In this document: positions 1 to 7,830 of the stretch, piece by piece
Layout: the number at the start of each line of letters is the position of its first letter
How positions within the stretch are numbered: the stretch's first letter is position 1
Assembly (NCBI RefSeq): GCF_021699055.1
Contig: NZ_SSXC01000023.1
Location: forward strand, 1 to 51,458
Origin: Blastococcus sp. MG754426
GTDB lineage: Bacteria > Actinomycetota > Actinomycetes > Mycobacteriales > Geodermatophilaceae
Direction: 5' to 3'
Length of the DNA stretch: 51,458 bases
Translations under genes and position numbers: made by a program
Notes under the pieces: generated by a model
The model's database searches: none
What the model was told of the DNA's origin: nothing
The model's input: the letters and a program-made list of their open reading frames with translations, nothing else

Positions 1-74
1 GTCCGGCGCCCACCCCCGCCCCCGACCCGGCCGACCCGGTGGTGCCGCCGCCGTCCGGGCCGCAGCCGGTCTGA
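1..74 (+). CDS. C-terminal tail of an upstream gene (partial)
   Basis: An open frame enters from the left edge and ends at the TGA at 72-74. The visible 23 residues are rich in proline, alanine and aspartate (for example PAPTPAPDPADP), the sort of disordered tail common on actinobacterial proteins. The body of the gene lies outside the window, so no function can be given. The next start is only 12 bases downstream, so the two genes could be co-transcribed. Confidence 0.5.
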   Translation, partial: PAPTPAPDPADPVVPPPSGPQPV

Positions 75-85
75 GGACGGTCGCC

Positions 86-745
86 GTGCCCGGGGCCAGG
101 TACGCCGACCGGCGCGCAGCAGGCCGGGCGCTGGCGACCGCCCTGGCCGACCGGGTGGACGCCGGCGCCCTGGTGCTCGGGCTGCCCCGCGGCGGTGCCG
201 TCGTCGCCGCGGAGGTGGCCGTGGCCCTGGGCGCGGAGCTGGACGTCCTCGTCGTCCGCAAGCTGGGCGCACCCGGGCACCCGGAGTTGGCGATGGGGGC
301 GCTGGCCGCGGTCGGCGACCGCGTGGAGACCGTCTGGGTGGCCTCGGTGCGCGAGCGCATCGACCCGGCGCCGGACGCGGTCGACGCGGTGCGGGACCGC
401 GAGCTCGCCGAGCTCCGCCGCCGGAGCGAGGCCTACCGCGGCCGCCGTCCGGCCCCCGTGGTGGCCGGGCGCCACGTCGTGCTCGTCGACGACGGCCTGG
501 CCACGGGCGCCAGCATGCGGGTCGCCGTCGCCGCCGTGCGGGCGAGCGGGCCGGCGCGGCTCACCGTCGCCGTCCCGGTGGCGCCGCGGTCGGCCCTCGC
601 CGAGCTCTCCGGCGTCGTCGACGACCTCGAGTGCCCCTTCGTCCCGGCGGGCTTCCGTTCGGTCGGGCAGGCCTACGAGGACTTCTCGGAGACCTCCGAC
701 GAGGAGGTGCTCGAGGCGCTGCGCCGAGGGGGGACTGTCGGCTAG
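86..745 (+). CDS. Orphan phosphoribosyltransferase-domain protein
   Basis: This 219-residue protein has a type I phosphoribosyltransferase fold. The PRPP-binding loop is visible as VVLVDDGLATGAS at about residues 131-143, and a GLPRGG motif near residue 32 is typical of the stand-alone predicted phosphoribosyltransferases (COG1926-like). Such proteins transfer or hydrolyse phosphoribosyl groups, but the base or acceptor is unknown for this subgroup. No purine or pyrimidine genes lie beside it. The GTG start is the first in frame after the preceding gene. The product is probably cytosolic; the family is clear and the substrate is not. Confidence 0.8.
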   Translation: MPGARYADRRAAGRALATALADRVDAGALVLGLPRGGAVVAAEVAVALGAELDVLVVRKLGAPGHPELAMGALAAVGDRVETVWVASVRERIDPAPDAVDAVRDRELAELRRRSEAYRGRRPAPVVAGRHVVLVDDGLATGASMRVAVAAVRASGPARLTVAVPVAPRSALAELSGVVDDLECPFVPAGFRSVGQAYEDFSETSDEEVLEALRRGGTVG

Positions 746-759
746 ATCACAGCACCGCC

Positions 760-765
760 TAGACT
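760..765 (+). promoter_or_regulatory. Possible -10 element for the menJ-nuo unit
   Basis: TAGACT lies 11 bases before the Rex-type palindrome. A poor -35 candidate, CTGTCG at 735-740, sits 19 bases upstream. If used, transcription would begin near 772 and the palindrome would occupy roughly +5 to +28, a position suited to repression by blocking. The match is weak and rests mainly on position. Confidence 0.3.
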
Positions 766-776
766 CGGGACCGACC

Positions 777-800
777 ACCTTGTGAACCTTTTCACAAGGT
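777..800. promoter_or_regulatory. Perfect Rex-type redox operator
   Basis: ACCTTGTGAA at 777-786 and TTCACAAGGT at 791-800 form a perfect 10-base inverted repeat around a 4-base spacer (CCTT). The core TTGTGAA-N4-TTCACAA is the consensus bound by Rex, the NADH/NAD+-sensing repressor of Gram-positive bacteria, which controls nuo and cyd operons in Streptomyces. It sits 34 bases before the reductase that heads the nuo operon. The repeat is seen directly; binding by Rex is inferred, and no rex gene is in the window. Confidence 0.8.
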
Positions 801-833
801 GCGCTGGACTCGGCGACGGACCGGAGGGGCGAG

Positions 834-2102
834 ATGGCGCGGACCGCAGCGGCGCACGCCGCCGACGTCGTGGTCGTCGGCGCGGGTCCGGCCGGCTCCA
901 GCGCCGCGTGGCACCTGGCCTCGGCCGGGCTCGACGTCGCGCTGCTGGAGAAGGCCGAGTTCCCCCGGGAGAAGGTCTGCGGCGACGGGCTGACCCCCCG
1001 CGGCGTGCAGGCGCTGCACGACATGGGCGTCGGCACCGACGGGCCCGGCTGGGTGCGTCGCCGCGGGCTCCGGGTGCACGGCGGCGGGCGCGTCGCCGAG
1101 GTCGACTGGCCCCGCCTGGACTCCTGGCCCGACCACGGCCTGGTCCGCACGCGCCGCGAGCTCGACGCGCTGCTGGCCGAGCACGCCCGGTCAGCCGGCG
1201 CCCGGCTGGTCACGGGGACCACCGTCACCGAGCCGCTGCTGGACGACGACGGCCGGGTGGCCGGCGTCCGGGGCGAGGCCGGGGACGGCGAGCCGGTCAC
1301 CTGGCGGGCGCCGCTGGTCGTCTCCGCGGAGGGGCTCTCCGGCCGGCTGGCGAAGGCGCTCGGGCTGCTCCGGCGGACCGACCGCCCGCTCGGGGTCGCC
1401 CTGCGGGGGTACGTGCGGAGCCGGCGCAGCGACGACGAGTACCTCGACATCGCCTTCGACCTGACCCCCGACGGCCCGTCCCGGGAGACCATGCCCGGCT
1501 ACGGCTGGATCTTCGGCATGGGCGACGGGACGGCGAACGTCGGCTACGGGCTGCTCGACACCCGGCGCGGCACGGGGGCGGACCGCCGCTCGGTGCTCCG
1601 CCGCTGGCTGGACCTCTTCCCCGCCGAGGAGGGGCTGGGCGAGCGGGACGCCGTCGGTCCGCTCCGGGGCGCCGGCCTGCCCATGGCGCTGAGCCGCGGC
1701 CCGGCCTACACCCGCGGGCTGCTGCTGGCCGGGGACGCCGCCGGCACGGTCAACCCCTGCAACGGCGAGGGGATCAGCGCCGCGATCGAGAGCGGCCGGA
1801 TGGCCGCCGAGTCCGCCGCGGCCGCGCTCGCCCGGCCGGCGGGTGCGGCGCGGGAGGCGGTCCTGCAGCGCTACCCCGACCGGTTGCGCGCGGAGCTGGG
1901 CCGCCACCACCGGCTGGGCCTCGGCTTCCTGGCGCTGCTGGCCCGCCCGGCCGTGGTGCGGGTGGCGATGGCCCGCGGGCTGCGCCGGCCGGCCGTCACC
2001 GACGCCATGCTGCGGGTGATGGGCAACCTGTCCGACGGCCGCGACGGCGACCTCGTCGACCGCGCGCTCGCCGTGCTCCTGCGACTCACCCCGGCGACCT
2101 GA
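834..2102 (+). CDS. menJ: Geranylgeranyl reductase family FAD protein, probable menaquinone reductase
   Basis: This 422-residue flavoprotein has an N-terminal dinucleotide-binding GAGPAGSSAA motif (residues 16-25), the KVCGDGLTPRG segment typical of the geranylgeranyl reductase family, and a second FAD motif (LLLAGDAAGTVNPCNGEGIS) near residue 300. Mycobacterial MenJ of this family saturates one isoprene unit of menaquinone. The ATG has a GGAGGGG ribosome site at 823-829. It lies 89 bases before nuoA, behind the Rex-type operator, and a polyprenyl diphosphate synthase closes the same gene run. That context favours quinone modification over chlorophyll or archaeal-type lipid work. The exact substrate is an inference. 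Confidence 0.75.
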   Translation: MARTAAAHAADVVVVGAGPAGSSAAWHLASAGLDVALLEKAEFPREKVCGDGLTPRGVQALHDMGVGTDGPGWVRRRGLRVHGGGRVAEVDWPRLDSWPDHGLVRTRRELDALLAEHARSAGARLVTGTTVTEPLLDDDGRVAGVRGEAGDGEPVTWRAPLVVSAEGLSGRLAKALGLLRRTDRPLGVALRGYVRSRRSDDEYLDIAFDLTPDGPSRETMPGYGWIFGMGDGTANVGYGLLDTRRGTGADRRSVLRRWLDLFPAEEGLGERDAVGPLRGAGLPMALSRGPAYTRGLLLAGDAAGTVNPCNGEGISAAIESGRMAAESAAAALARPAGAAREAVLQRYPDRLRAELGRHHRLGLGFLALLARPAVVRVAMARGLRRPAVTDAMLRVMGNLSDGRDGDLVDRALAVLLRLTPAT

Positions 2103-2173
2103 GTGGCTGCCGTGACGTCCCGCCCCGACACCGACGCCCCGTCGCCGGACCGTGACCCGTACGTGACCTCCCT

Positions 2174-2185
2174 CACCCTAGGGTG
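2174..2185. promoter_or_regulatory. 12-base palindrome over the nuoA ribosome site
   Basis: CACCCTAGGGTG is a perfect palindrome. Its right half contains the AGGG that serves as the nuoA Shine-Dalgarno sequence. It could be a protein site, part of an internal nuoA promoter, or chance in GC-rich DNA. Confidence 0.3.
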
Positions 2186-2191
2186 CCGCTG

Positions 2192-2554
2192 ATGCTCTCG
2201 ACCTACGCCCCGATCGTCGGGCTCTTCGTGCTCGCCGCGGCGTTCGCGCTGTTCTCGGTCGCCGTCGCCCCCTTCGTGGGACCGCGGCGCCACAACCGCG
2301 CCAAGCTCGCCGCCTACGAGTGCGGCATCGAGCCGGTCGACCAGCCGCTCACCGGGGGCCGGTTCCCGGTGAAGTACTACCTGACGGCGATGTTGTTCAT
2401 CGTCTTCGACATCGAGATCGTCTTCCTCTACCCGTGGGCCGTCGCCAACGACGCGCTCGGCGTGTGGGGGCTGGTCGCGATGGTCCTGTTCATCGGCACC
2501 GTCTTCCTCGCCTTCGCCTACGAGTGGCGGCGCGGCGGGCTCGAGTGGGACTGA
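2192..2554 (+). CDS. nuoA: NADH-quinone oxidoreductase subunit A
   Basis: NuoA is a small membrane subunit of complex I next to the quinone channel. Three hydrophobic helices are visible, and the loop motif [13 protein letters not shown], with its conserved cysteine, followed by [27 protein letters not shown], is diagnostic. I prefer the ATG at 2192, with AGGG eight bases upstream and a protein beginning MLSTYAPIV as in relatives. A GTG at 2183 would add three residues. It opens the nuo run and is followed by nuoB after 13 bases. Confidence 0.93.
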   Translation: MLSTYAPIVGLFVLAAAFALFSVAVAPFVGPRRHNRAKLAAYECGIEPVDQPLTGGRFPVKYYLTAMLFIVFDIEIVFLYPWAVANDALGVWGLVAMVLFIGTVFLAFAYEWRRGGLEWD

Positions 2555-2567
2555 CGGGGGAGGACTG

Positions 2568-3242
2568 ATGGGACTCGAGGAGAAGCTGCCCAGCGGCGTC
2601 CTGCTGACCAGCGTCGAGAAGCTGGTCAACTGGACCCGCAAGTCGTCGCTGTGGCCGGCGACGTTCGGCCTGGCCTGCTGCGCGATCGAGATGATGGCCT
2701 CGGGCGCCGGCCGCTACGACCTGGCCCGCTTCGGCATGGAGGTCTTCCGGGCCTCGCCCCGGCAGGCCGACCTGATGATCGTCGCCGGGCGGGTCAGCCA
2801 GAAGATGGCCCCGGTCCTGCGGCAGATCTACGACCAGATGCCCGAGCCGCGCTGGGTGCTGGCGATGGGCGTGTGCGCCAGCTCCGGCGGCATGTTCAAC
2901 AACTACGCGATCGTCCAGGGCGTCGACCACGTCGTCCCGGTGGACATGTACCTGCCCGGCTGCCCGCCGCGGCCGGAGATGCTCATGGACGCCATCCTCA
3001 AGCTGCACCACAAGATCCAGCACGAGCCGCTGGGCCCCAAGCGGGCGCGGGAGCTCGAGCGGGCCCGCGAGGAGGGCACCGCGCGCGACCTGCTCGTCGA
3101 GATGCCCTCGACCGTGCGCGTGGACAAGCAGCAGCGCCGCGCCTACGAGGAGGCGGCCGCCCAGGGCCGCACCGGCCAGTTCGCCATCGAGCAGCGCGGC
3201 GGCAACGCCGTCCTGCTGCCCGGGGAGAGGGGTGCCCGGTGA
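2568..3242 (+). CDS. nuoB: NADH-quinone oxidoreductase subunit B
   Basis: NuoB holds cluster N2, the last 4Fe-4S centre before quinone. The ligands are visible as the tandem pair C37-C38, C103 (GVCASSGG) and C132 (LPGCPPRPE). The 224-residue protein carries a charged C-terminal extension of about 60 residues beyond the conserved core. The ATG follows a GGGGGAGGA ribosome site, and its TGA overlaps the GTG of nuoC in a GTGA junction, which implies translational coupling. Confidence 0.95.
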   Translation: MGLEEKLPSGVLLTSVEKLVNWTRKSSLWPATFGLACCAIEMMASGAGRYDLARFGMEVFRASPRQADLMIVAGRVSQKMAPVLRQIYDQMPEPRWVLAMGVCASSGGMFNNYAIVQGVDHVVPVDMYLPGCPPRPEMLMDAILKLHHKIQHEPLGPKRARELERAREEGTARDLLVEMPSTVRVDKQQRRAYEEAAAQGRTGQFAIEQRGGNAVLLPGERGAR

Positions 3243-3988
3243 GCAACGACGGCGGGGCGGTCGTCCCCGGTCGCGAGGAGGCCGGGTACGACGCCAGCAC
3301 GGCGCCCGCGGGGGGCTTCCGGAAGGGCGCGTTCGGCGTCACCGGCAGCGGCGACACCTCCGGTTTCGGCGGCCTCGTCCGCGTCGAGCCGGGCGGTGCG
3401 GTCGTGCTGCACTCGACCGACCGCCCCTACGGCGGCTGGTTCGACGAGGTCACCGACGCGCTGATCGACGCCGTCGGCGAGGGCACCTACGCGGCCGCGG
3501 TGCAGCGCGTGCTGGTCGACCGCGGTGAGATCACCTACTTCGTGGCGCGCGAGCACCTGCTCACCCTGGTGCAGGCGCTGCGCGACGACGAGGCGCTGCG
3601 CTTCGAGCTGTGCAGCAGCGTCTCCGGCGTCGACTACCTCGACAGCGGCGGCCCCGCCGTCGCGCCCGGCCGGCCCCGGCTGCACGTCGTCTACCACCTG
3701 ACGTCGATGACCTACCGGCGCCGCATCCGGCTGGAGGTGGCGGTGAGCGCCGAGGACCCGCACGTCCCGTCGGTCACCGGGGTCTACCCGACGGCGGACT
3801 GGCACGAGCGGGAGGCCTACGACATGTTCGGCGTCGTCTTCGACGGCCACCCGGCGCTGACCCGGATCCTCATGCCCGACGACTGGGACGGCTTCCCGCA
3901 GCGCAAGGACTACCCGCTCGGCGGGATCCCGGTGGAGTACCACGACGCGACGATCCCGCCGCCGGACACGCGACGGGCCTACCGGTGA
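3239..3988 (+). CDS. nuoC: NADH-quinone oxidoreductase subunit C
   Basis: NuoC is part of the peripheral arm of complex I. The C-terminal signature [18 protein letters not shown], followed by [21 protein letters not shown], identifies it as a separate 30-kDa-type subunit not fused to NuoD. The frame is open further upstream, but the GTG at 3239 overlaps the nuoB stop and follows GGGGAGAGG at 3221-3229, giving 249 residues. The first 50 or so residues are a glycine-rich leader seen in other actinobacterial NuoC proteins. Confidence 0.92.
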   Translation: MSNDGGAVVPGREEAGYDASTAPAGGFRKGAFGVTGSGDTSGFGGLVRVEPGGAVVLHSTDRPYGGWFDEVTDALIDAVGEGTYAAAVQRVLVDRGEITYFVAREHLLTLVQALRDDEALRFELCSSVSGVDYLDSGGPAVAPGRPRLHVVYHLTSMTYRRRIRLEVAVSAEDPHVPSVTGVYPTADWHEREAYDMFGVVFDGHPALTRILMPDDWDGFPQRKDYPLGGIPVEYHDATIPPPDTRRAYR

Positions 3989-4004
3989 CCGAGGAGGGGC
4001 GTCG

Positions 4005-5336
4005 ATGAGCACCACCTACGACCCCGCCGACCCGTACGCGGGTTCGCGGGAGACCACCGAGGGCCGCGTCTACACCGTCACCGGCGGGGACTGGGACGTC
4101 ACCCTCGGGGCCGATCCGCACGGCGAGGAGCGCCTCGTCGTCAACATGGGCCCGCAGCACCCGTCCACCCACGGCGTGCTCCGGCTGGTCCTCGACCTCG
4201 AGGGCGAGACCGTCACCAAGGCGCGGGTCGTCATCGGCTACCTGCACACCGGCATCGAGAAGAACACCGAGTACCGCAACTGGGTGCAGGGCACGACCTT
4301 CGTGACCCGCATGGACTACCTCTCGCCGCTGTTCAACGAGGCCGGCTACTGCCTCGCGGTGGAGAAGCTGCTCGGCGTCGAGGCCCCGCCGCGCGCCCAG
4401 ACCATCCGCGTGCTGGTCATGGAGCTCAACCGGATCGCCTCGCACCTGGTCGCCCTGGCCACCTTCGGCATGGAGATGGGCGCCCTGACCGGCATGACGA
4501 ACGGCTTCCGCGAGCGGGAGCTCGTCCTCGACCTGCTCGAGGAGATCACCGGCCTGCGGATGAACCACGCCTACATCCGCCCCGGCGGGCTGGCGCAGGA
4601 CCTGCCCGAGGGCGCCGTCGAGCACATCCGCGAGTTCCTCGAGTTCTTCCCGAAGCGGGTCGCCGACTTCCACCGGCTGCTGACCGGCCAGCCGATCTGG
4701 CAGCGCCGGCTCAAGGACGTCGGCTACCTCGACGTCACCGGCTGCGTCGCGCTCGGCGTCACCGGGCCGGTGCTGCGTGCCGCCGGGCTGCCCTGGGACC
4801 TGCGGAAGGTCGAGCCCTACCTGGGCTACCAGACCTACGACTTCGAGGTGCCGACCGCGGACACCTGCGACGCCTGGGGCCGCTACCTCGTCCGCATGGC
4901 CGAGGTCAACGAGTCGCTGCGGATCATCGAGCAGGCGCTCGACCGGCTGGAGCCGGGCCCGGTGATGGTGGAGGACAGGAAGATCGCCTGGCCGGCGCAG
5001 CTCTCCCTCGGCCCCGACGGCATGGGCAACTCCCACGAGCACGTCGCGCACATCATGGGCCAGTCGATGGAGGCCCTGATCCACCACTTCAAGCTGGTCA
5101 CCGAGGGCTTCCGGGTGCCGGCGGGCCAGGTGTACGTGCCGGTCGAGTCCCCGCGCGGCGAGCTCGGCTACCACGTCGTCAGCGACGGGAGCACCCGCCC
5201 GTGGCGCGTCCACGTGCGCGACCCCAGCTTCGTGAACCTGCAGGCCACGGCGGCGATGAGCGAGGGCGGCATGATCGCCGACGTCATCGCCGCGATCGCC
5301 TCGATCGACCCCGTGATGGGGGGAGTGGACAGGTGA
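4005..5336 (+). CDS. nuoD: NADH-quinone oxidoreductase subunit D
   Basis: NuoD, the 49-kDa subunit, forms the quinone-binding cavity with NuoB. The opening [25 protein letters not shown], the [10 protein letters not shown] segment and the C-terminal [21 protein letters not shown] with DPSFVNLQA are family hallmarks. Length is 443 residues, usual for the family. The ATG follows GAGGAGGGG. The 16-base gap from nuoC is itself open: a GTG overlapping the nuoC stop reads seven codons to a TGA overlapping this ATG. Confidence 0.95.
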   Translation: MSTTYDPADPYAGSRETTEGRVYTVTGGDWDVTLGADPHGEERLVVNMGPQHPSTHGVLRLVLDLEGETVTKARVVIGYLHTGIEKNTEYRNWVQGTTFVTRMDYLSPLFNEAGYCLAVEKLLGVEAPPRAQTIRVLVMELNRIASHLVALATFGMEMGALTGMTNGFRERELVLDLLEEITGLRMNHAYIRPGGLAQDLPEGAVEHIREFLEFFPKRVADFHRLLTGQPIWQRRLKDVGYLDVTGCVALGVTGPVLRAAGLPWDLRKVEPYLGYQTYDFEVPTADTCDAWGRYLVRMAEVNESLRIIEQALDRLEPGPVMVEDRKIAWPAQLSLGPDGMGNSHEHVAHIMGQSMEALIHHFKLVTEGFRVPAGQVYVPVESPRGELGYHVVSDGSTRPWRVHVRDPSFVNLQATAAMSEGGMIADVIAAIASIDPVMGGVDR

Positions 5337-5413
5337 ACGAGCGTGCGAGTTCGCCCAGGAGCACGGCAGCGCCGCGAGCGGTGTCGACGAGCGCCAGCGA
5401 GGAGATGACGTGA
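5333..5413 (+). repeat. Junction repeat copy A with bridging 26-codon frame
   Basis: This stretch between nuoD and nuoE resembles 36647-36724 between secE and nusG. Both begin GTGANCGAGCNTGCGAGNTC and end in a near-identical core, CGACGAGCGCCA then CGAGGAGA, that supplies the ribosome site of the next gene. The copy is an uninterrupted frame whose GTG overlaps the nuoD stop and whose TGA overlaps the nuoE GTG. The encoded peptide is rich in serine, alanine and threonine. Whether it is translated as a peptide or only used for coupling is unknown. Confidence 0.55.
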
Positions 5414-6492
5414 GCGCACTGCCAGGCAGCCCCGAGGGGACGGCGGTGACCGGGCTGGACTCCAGCCCGGTCGACGCCGGCTCCCTCGCCGAGGTGCCGC
5501 CGCTGCCCGAGCGCGCCCGCCTCGAGGCGCGGGACATCATCGCCCGCTACCCGGTGGCCCGGTCGGCGCTGCTGCCGATGCTGCACCTGGTGCAGAGCTA
5601 CCAGGGCTACGTGACGCCCGAGGGCGTCGCCCTGTGCGCCGAGGAGCTGCGGCTGACCAAGGCCGAGGTCGGCGCGGTCGCGACGTTCTACACGATGTAC
5701 AAGCGCCGCCCGACCGGACGGCACCTGGTCAGCGTCTGCACCAACACGCTGTGCGCCGTACTGGGCGGGCAGCGGATCATGGACGCGCTCTCGGCCGACC
5801 TCGGCGTGCACCACGACGAGACCGCCGCCGACGGCTCGATCACCCTCGAGCACGCCGAGTGCCTCGCGGCCTGCGACTACGCGCCCGTGGTCACCGTCGA
5901 CTACGAGTTCTACGACCAGCAGGACGTCGAGAGCGCCCGCGCCCTGGTCGCCGCGCTGCGCCGGGGCGAGAAGCCGCTACCCACCCGCGGCGCCCCGCTG
6001 ACCGACTTCCGCGGTGTCTCCCGCCAGCTCGCCGGGTTCTCCCAGCACGCCGACGAGGCCGCCGCGGCCGCCGCCGTCGACGCCCCCGGCGAGTACGGGC
6101 CCACCCTGCGCGGGCTGCGGCTGGCCGCCGAGCGGGGCGAGTCCGCGCCCCCGATGCAGGGGCCGGAGCCCCGGCCGGCGGACGCGGTCGAGCCGCGCGA
6201 GACCGTCCGCCCGTCGGGGACCACCGGCGAGACCCCCGGGCAGGAGGCCGCGGACGCGCGCGTCGCCGCCGCGGACACCCCGGCGGAGGAGGCCGGCGCC
6301 GCCGGCTCCCACCCCGACGCCCCCGAGCCCGCCGGCCGGCGGCTCCCCGACGGCCGCACCGGGACCGAGACGCCCGCGGGCGCGGAGCCCGGCACCGGCG
6401 ACCAGGCGCCCGACGTCCCGCCGCCGGCCGGTGAGGGCTCCGACGGGCCCTCCCGCACCATCCAGGGCCGAGCACCGAAGCGGAGGCGCTGA
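5410..6492 (+). CDS. nuoE: NADH-quinone oxidoreductase subunit E with long acidic tail
   Basis: NuoE carries the 2Fe-2S centre N1a of the NADH module. Ligands C110, C115, C151 and C155 are visible (SVCTNTLC and ECLAACDYAP). The family core ends near residue 225. A further ~130 residues of Pro/Ala/Glu/Gly-rich, probably disordered sequence make the protein 360 residues, much longer than the usual 160-240. The GTG start follows the GAGGAGATGAC end of the junction repeat. The ATG of nuoF is four bases after the stop codon. Confidence 0.93.
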   Translation: MSALPGSPEGTAVTGLDSSPVDAGSLAEVPPLPERARLEARDIIARYPVARSALLPMLHLVQSYQGYVTPEGVALCAEELRLTKAEVGAVATFYTMYKRRPTGRHLVSVCTNTLCAVLGGQRIMDALSADLGVHHDETAADGSITLEHAECLAACDYAPVVTVDYEFYDQQDVESARALVAALRRGEKPLPTRGAPLTDFRGVSRQLAGFSQHADEAAAAAAVDAPGEYGPTLRGLRLAAERGESAPPMQGPEPRPADAVEPRETVRPSGTTGETPGQEAADARVAAADTPAEEAGAAGSHPDAPEPAGRRLPDGRTGTETPAGAEPGTGDQAPDVPPPAGEGSDGPSRTIQGRAPKRRR

Positions 6493-6495
6493 CCG

Positions 6496-7830
6496 ATGCC
6501 CCTCACCCCCGTCCTCACCTCCCGCTGGGGCGCCGAGAACTCGTGGCGGCTGTCGACCTACGAGCGGCTCGACGGCTACTCGGCGCTGCGCACGGCGCTG
6601 TCGATGGCGCCCGACGAGCTGGTGACCATGGTCAAGGAGTCGGGGCTGCGCGGCCGCGGCGGCGCCGGCTTCCCGACCGGCATGAAGTGGAGCTTCATCC
6701 CGCAGCCGAAGCCGGGGGAGGAGCCGACCGGCCCGGCGGCGATGCCCAAGTACCTGGTGGTCAACGCCGACGAGGGGGAGCCCGGCACCTGCAAGGACCT
6801 CCCGCTGATGATGGCCGACCCGCACTCGCTCATCGAGGGCGTCATCATCTCCGCCTACGCCATCCGCTCGGCGTTCGCCGTCATCTACGTCCGCGGCGAG
6901 GCCGTGCACGCCCACCGGCGGTTGCTCAACGCCGTCGGCGAGGCCTACGCGGCCGGCTACCTCGGCACCGACATCCTCGGCTCGGGCTACGACCTGGAGC
7001 TGGTGGTGCACGCCGGCGCCGGCGCCTACATCTGCGGCGAGGAGACGGCGCTGCTGGACTCGCTGGAGGGCTACCGCGGCCAGCCCCGGCTCAAGCCGCC
7101 GTTCCCCGCCGTCGCCGGCCTCTACGGCGCCCCGACGGTGATCAACAACGTCGAGACGCTGGCCAGCGTGCCGTTCGTCGTCCGCGGCGGCGCCGAGTGG
7201 TTCAAGGCGTTCGGGCCGGAGAAGTCACCCGGACCGAAGATCTACTCGCTGTCGGGCCGCGTGGTGCGGCCGGGCCAGTACGAGGCCCCCATGGGGACGA
7301 CGATGCGCGAGCTCCTGGAGATGGCCGGCGGCGTCCGCCCCGGGCACGAGCTGAAGTTCTGGACGCCGGGCGGCTCGTCGACGCCGTACTTCACCGCCGA
7401 GCACCTCGACGTGCCGCTGGACTTCGACTCGGTGGCGGCTGCGGGCTCCATGCTCGGCACCACCGCGCTCATGGTGTTCGACGAGACCGACTCGATCGTC
7501 GAGGCCACCCTGCGGTTCACCGAGTTCTACGCGCACGAGAGCTGCGGCAAGTGCACGCCCTGCCGGGAGGGCACCTACTGGCTGGTGCAGGTCCTGGAGC
7601 GGATCGCGCACGGCCGCGGCCGCGCGGAGGACCTGGAGATCCTGCTGGACACCTGCGACAACATCCTCGGTCGTTCGTTCTGCGCGCTCGGTGACGGCGC
7701 CACGAGCTGCATCACCAGCTCGCTGAAGTACTTCAGGGACGACTACGTCGCGCTGCTGCCCCCCGAGGAGCAGGCCCGGCTCGGCCGGACCCGCCTGCCG
7801 ATCGAGCCCGTCACGGCCGGAGCCGCCTGA
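6496..7830 (+). CDS. nuoF: NADH-quinone oxidoreductase subunit F
   Basis: NuoF binds NADH and FMN and passes electrons to cluster N3. The glycine-rich [16 protein letters not shown] (residues 50-65), [19 protein letters not shown] (174-192) and N3 ligands C350, C353, C356 ([13 protein letters not shown]) and C396 are all present. The 444-residue length is normal. Its stop shares one base with the nuoG start (TGATG). Confidence 0.96.
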   Translation: MPLTPVLTSRWGAENSWRLSTYERLDGYSALRTALSMAPDELVTMVKESGLRGRGGAGFPTGMKWSFIPQPKPGEEPTGPAAMPKYLVVNADEGEPGTCKDLPLMMADPHSLIEGVIISAYAIRSAFAVIYVRGEAVHAHRRLLNAVGEAYAAGYLGTDILGSGYDLELVVHAGAGAYICGEETALLDSLEGYRGQPRLKPPFPAVAGLYGAPTVINNVETLASVPFVVRGGAEWFKAFGPEKSPGPKIYSLSGRVVRPGQYEAPMGTTMRELLEMAGGVRPGHELKFWTPGGSSTPYFTAEHLDVPLDFDSVAAAGSMLGTTALMVFDETDSIVEATLRFTEFYAHESCGKCTPCREGTYWLVQVLERIAHGRGRAEDLEILLDTCDNILGRSFCALGDGATSCITSSLKYFRDDYVALLPPEEQARLGRTRLPIEPVTAGAA

